From: Rhodobacter sp.
GTDB taxonomy: Bacteria > Pseudomonadota > Alphaproteobacteria > Rhodobacterales > Rhodobacteraceae
Assembly (NCBI GenBank): GCA_013824055.1
Contig: PNNE01000076.1
Coordinates: forward strand, 1-7,845
DNA: 7,845 bases
Reading direction: 5' to 3'
Of the stretch, positions 6,448 through 7,845 are shown piece by piece. The position numbers were made by a program, and so were the translations under genes. Position 1 is the first letter of the stretch. Every line of letters begins with the position of its first letter. Below the pieces are notes generated by a model. The model was not told where the DNA came from. It ran no database searches and saw only the letters and a list, made by a program, of their open reading frames with translations.

Positions 6448-7845
6448 TCACTCCCAGCAGGAGATGAGCGCGGTCATGCCCGTCGCCAGCTCGGTCAATG
6501 CGCCGGGGGTCAGCGGGGCGGGTGCCGTCGGGGTCTGCGCGGCAAGGCCGCTTGCGGTCAGCAGCCGGGTGATCTCGGCCCCGGAAAGCGCGAAGGCGAC
6601 CCCGGCGGGAAGCTGCTTGCCGCCCTGCGGCGCTGCGGGCAGAAGCATGCCCAGCACCGCGCCGGTCCCGTCCAGCACGGCCCCGCCCGCATCGCCCGGC
6701 AGGGATTGCAGCGTCAGGCGCGCAAGGCCCGCTTCGCCGTTCAGGCCCTGGGCGTCCTCGAAGGTGCCGAAGGTCAGCACCGGGGCGGGCAGGCGGTCTT
6801 CGTAGGAATAGCCGGGCACCGAGACCTCGCTGCCGGGGCGGATCGACGCAGTGGCGAATGCGGCAACGGCGCGGGGGGCAAGCGGGGATTTCGGGGTCAG
6901 CAGTGCCAGGCCCGAGGTGGCGTCAGAAAGCGTGACCTCGGCTTCGGTGGTGCGGTCGATGGTGACGCGGCCGCATTGGGCGACGGCTTCGACGGTGGTC
7001 ACGACCGCGCCGTCGGCCGAGACGAAAAAGCCGGTGCGGCTGAACTTCGGCTTGCGGACCTCGAGCCCCGCAAGAAGTCCGGCCCTGGCGCCCGCGTCCA
7101 TCACCACCATGCCGGGGTCAAGGACAGAGTCGCCGTCGGGCGAGAAGCTGTCCTGCAGCACCTTCAGGATGCGGGCATCGCGGCCCTCGTTGCCGGGGGT
7201 GGAGATCAGCATCCAGCCCTTGATCCGGTCGCCGTTCCATTCCGCATAGACGGTCGTATCGGCCTTGGCCGAGGTGCCGCGGATCCGGAAGCTGCGGTCG
7301 TCGCGGTCGCGCGCGCCGTAAAGCGGGACGGCGTCCAGGGTCTGCAACACGTCATACAGCCCGAAAAGCGCCGCCTGGTCGCCAGGCTGCGAGATCAGGA
7401 CGATCTTCGGTGCGCCCTCTGCCCTGGCGCGGTAGTGGACAAAGGGCGGCTCGTAATGGTCGAACTCCACCAGACCCAGGGGCAGGGTGACGGTGATGCC
7501 GGATTCGGCCTCGATCACCTCCTGGAAGCCGAAGGCGGCAAGCTCGCCCTGCCAGGCGTCCAGCAGCTCGCGGCGCTGGCGGGTGGTCAGGATGCCGGTG
7601 GCCTGGTAGCCGCGGGCGCCTTGCCAGCCGGTCATGGCATTGCGGGTGCCCGGCCCGAAGGCGCCGTCGATGGCCGAGGGGTAGTAACCGAACCACTGCA
7701 GCGCGGTCTGAAGCGTCTTGCGGTCCTCTGGCGTCAGCAGGGCCTCGCTGTCGCGGGCCTGCTGCCGGTCTTCGTCCGGGACCTCGGCCGCCGCCGGGTT
7801 CGCCGCCGGGTCGGGCGCGGGTTCGGCGGCGGGTTGGGGGGCGGG
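6448..7845 (-). CDS. Peptidoglycan-binding protein with inactive trypsin-like domain (5' end beyond right edge)
   Basis: The frame is open from the right edge to TGA at 6450-6448, giving 465 visible residues; the start and any signal peptide lie outside. ATG 7635 is in frame but falls inside a domain, so it is not the start. Order: a Pro/Ala-rich linker (1-24), then a PG_binding_1-like domain (about 37-95, 'LQTALQWFGYYPSAIDGAFGPGTRNAM'-type core, 'GYQATGILT'). An unassigned middle region follows (about 100-260, with 'LPLGLVEFDHYEPPFVHY'). Last is a chymotrypsin-fold domain (about 270-440, 'GFFVSADGAVVTT'). At the catalytic positions it has E286 for His ('VTTVEAV', usually TNAHVV), G312 for Asp ('SGLALL', usually DLALL) and A386 for Ser ('PGDAGGAV', usually GNSGGP). 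C291 and C463 could form a disulfide. It is probably periplasmic and wall-associated, binding rather than cleaving. Confidence 0.82.
   Translation of the reverse strand, partial: PAPQPAAEPAPDPAANPAAAEVPDEDRQQARDSEALLTPEDRKTLQTALQWFGYYPSAIDGAFGPGTRNAMTGWQGARGYQATGILTTRQRRELLDAWQGELAAFGFQEVIEAESGITVTLPLGLVEFDHYEPPFVHYRARAEGAPKIVLISQPGDQAALFGLYDVLQTLDAVPLYGARDRDDRSFRIRGTSAKADTTVYAEWNGDRIKGWMLISTPGNEGRDARILKVLQDSFSPDGDSVLDPGMVVMDAGARAGLLAGLEVRKPKFSRTGFFVSADGAVVTTVEAVAQCGRVTIDRTTEAEVTLSDATSGLALLTPKSPLAPRAVAAFATASIRPGSEVSVPGYSYEDRLPAPVLTFGTFEDAQGLNGEAGLARLTLQSLPGDAGGAVLDGTGAVLGMLLPAAPQGGKQLPAGVAFALSGAEITRLLTASGLAAQTPTAPAPLTPGALTELATGMTALISCWE

Noticed and set aside
7633..7635. ATG 7635 as the start of the minus-strand envelope gene
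   Set aside because: The frame stays open to the right edge, and the sequence upstream completes a peptidoglycan-binding domain and a Pro/Ala linker.

Overview
The window is high-GC alphaproteobacterial chromosome, most like Rhodobacteraceae (Rhodobacter/Paracoccus/roseobacter type). This rests on base composition, on a SAM-II riboswitch ahead of metZ (a largely alphaproteobacterial arrangement), and on the style of the encoded proteins. No taxonomic search was possible. I see no mobile element, tRNA, rRNA, CRISPR array or prophage. All genes share the same GC-rich codon use, so this looks like core chromosome.

Layout, left to right. (1) A minus-strand alpha/beta hydrolase runs off the left edge (1-958) and carries an in-frame 12-bp tandem repeat. 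(2) A divergent control region (959-1220) holds an inverted repeat, a good sigma-70-type promoter, a clear SAM-II aptamer, and overlapping candidate antiterminator and terminator hairpins. (3) metZ, O-succinylhomoserine sulfhydrylase, starts at 1221 and ends at 2402. An SGNH-type esterase (2404-3624) follows with essentially no gap, so both are probably on the SAM-controlled transcript. (4) A 157-bp gap with a candidate promoter leads to folE2, the type IB GTP cyclohydrolase (3782-4867). (5) After 56 bp comes trkH, a potassium transporter membrane subunit (4924-6372). (6) A short convergent gap with a hairpin separates trkH from a minus-strand envelope protein (6448 to the right edge). That protein has a peptidoglycan-binding domain and a trypsin-fold domain lacking all three catalytic residues.

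How the parts work together: the metZ leader is a feedback loop, in which SAM, the end product of methionine synthesis, should turn down the enzyme that makes homocysteine. The other genes (folate/tetrahydrobiopterin synthesis, potassium uptake, envelope protein) have no evident link to this pathway and look like ordinary neighbours. The most interesting part is the metZ leader. A second well-formed start site (Shine-Dalgarno at 1148-1152, ATG at 1161) touches the aptamer, is in frame with metZ, and lies within the antiterminator and just ahead of the terminator. This suggests that SAM binding could couple ribosome access to transcription termination.
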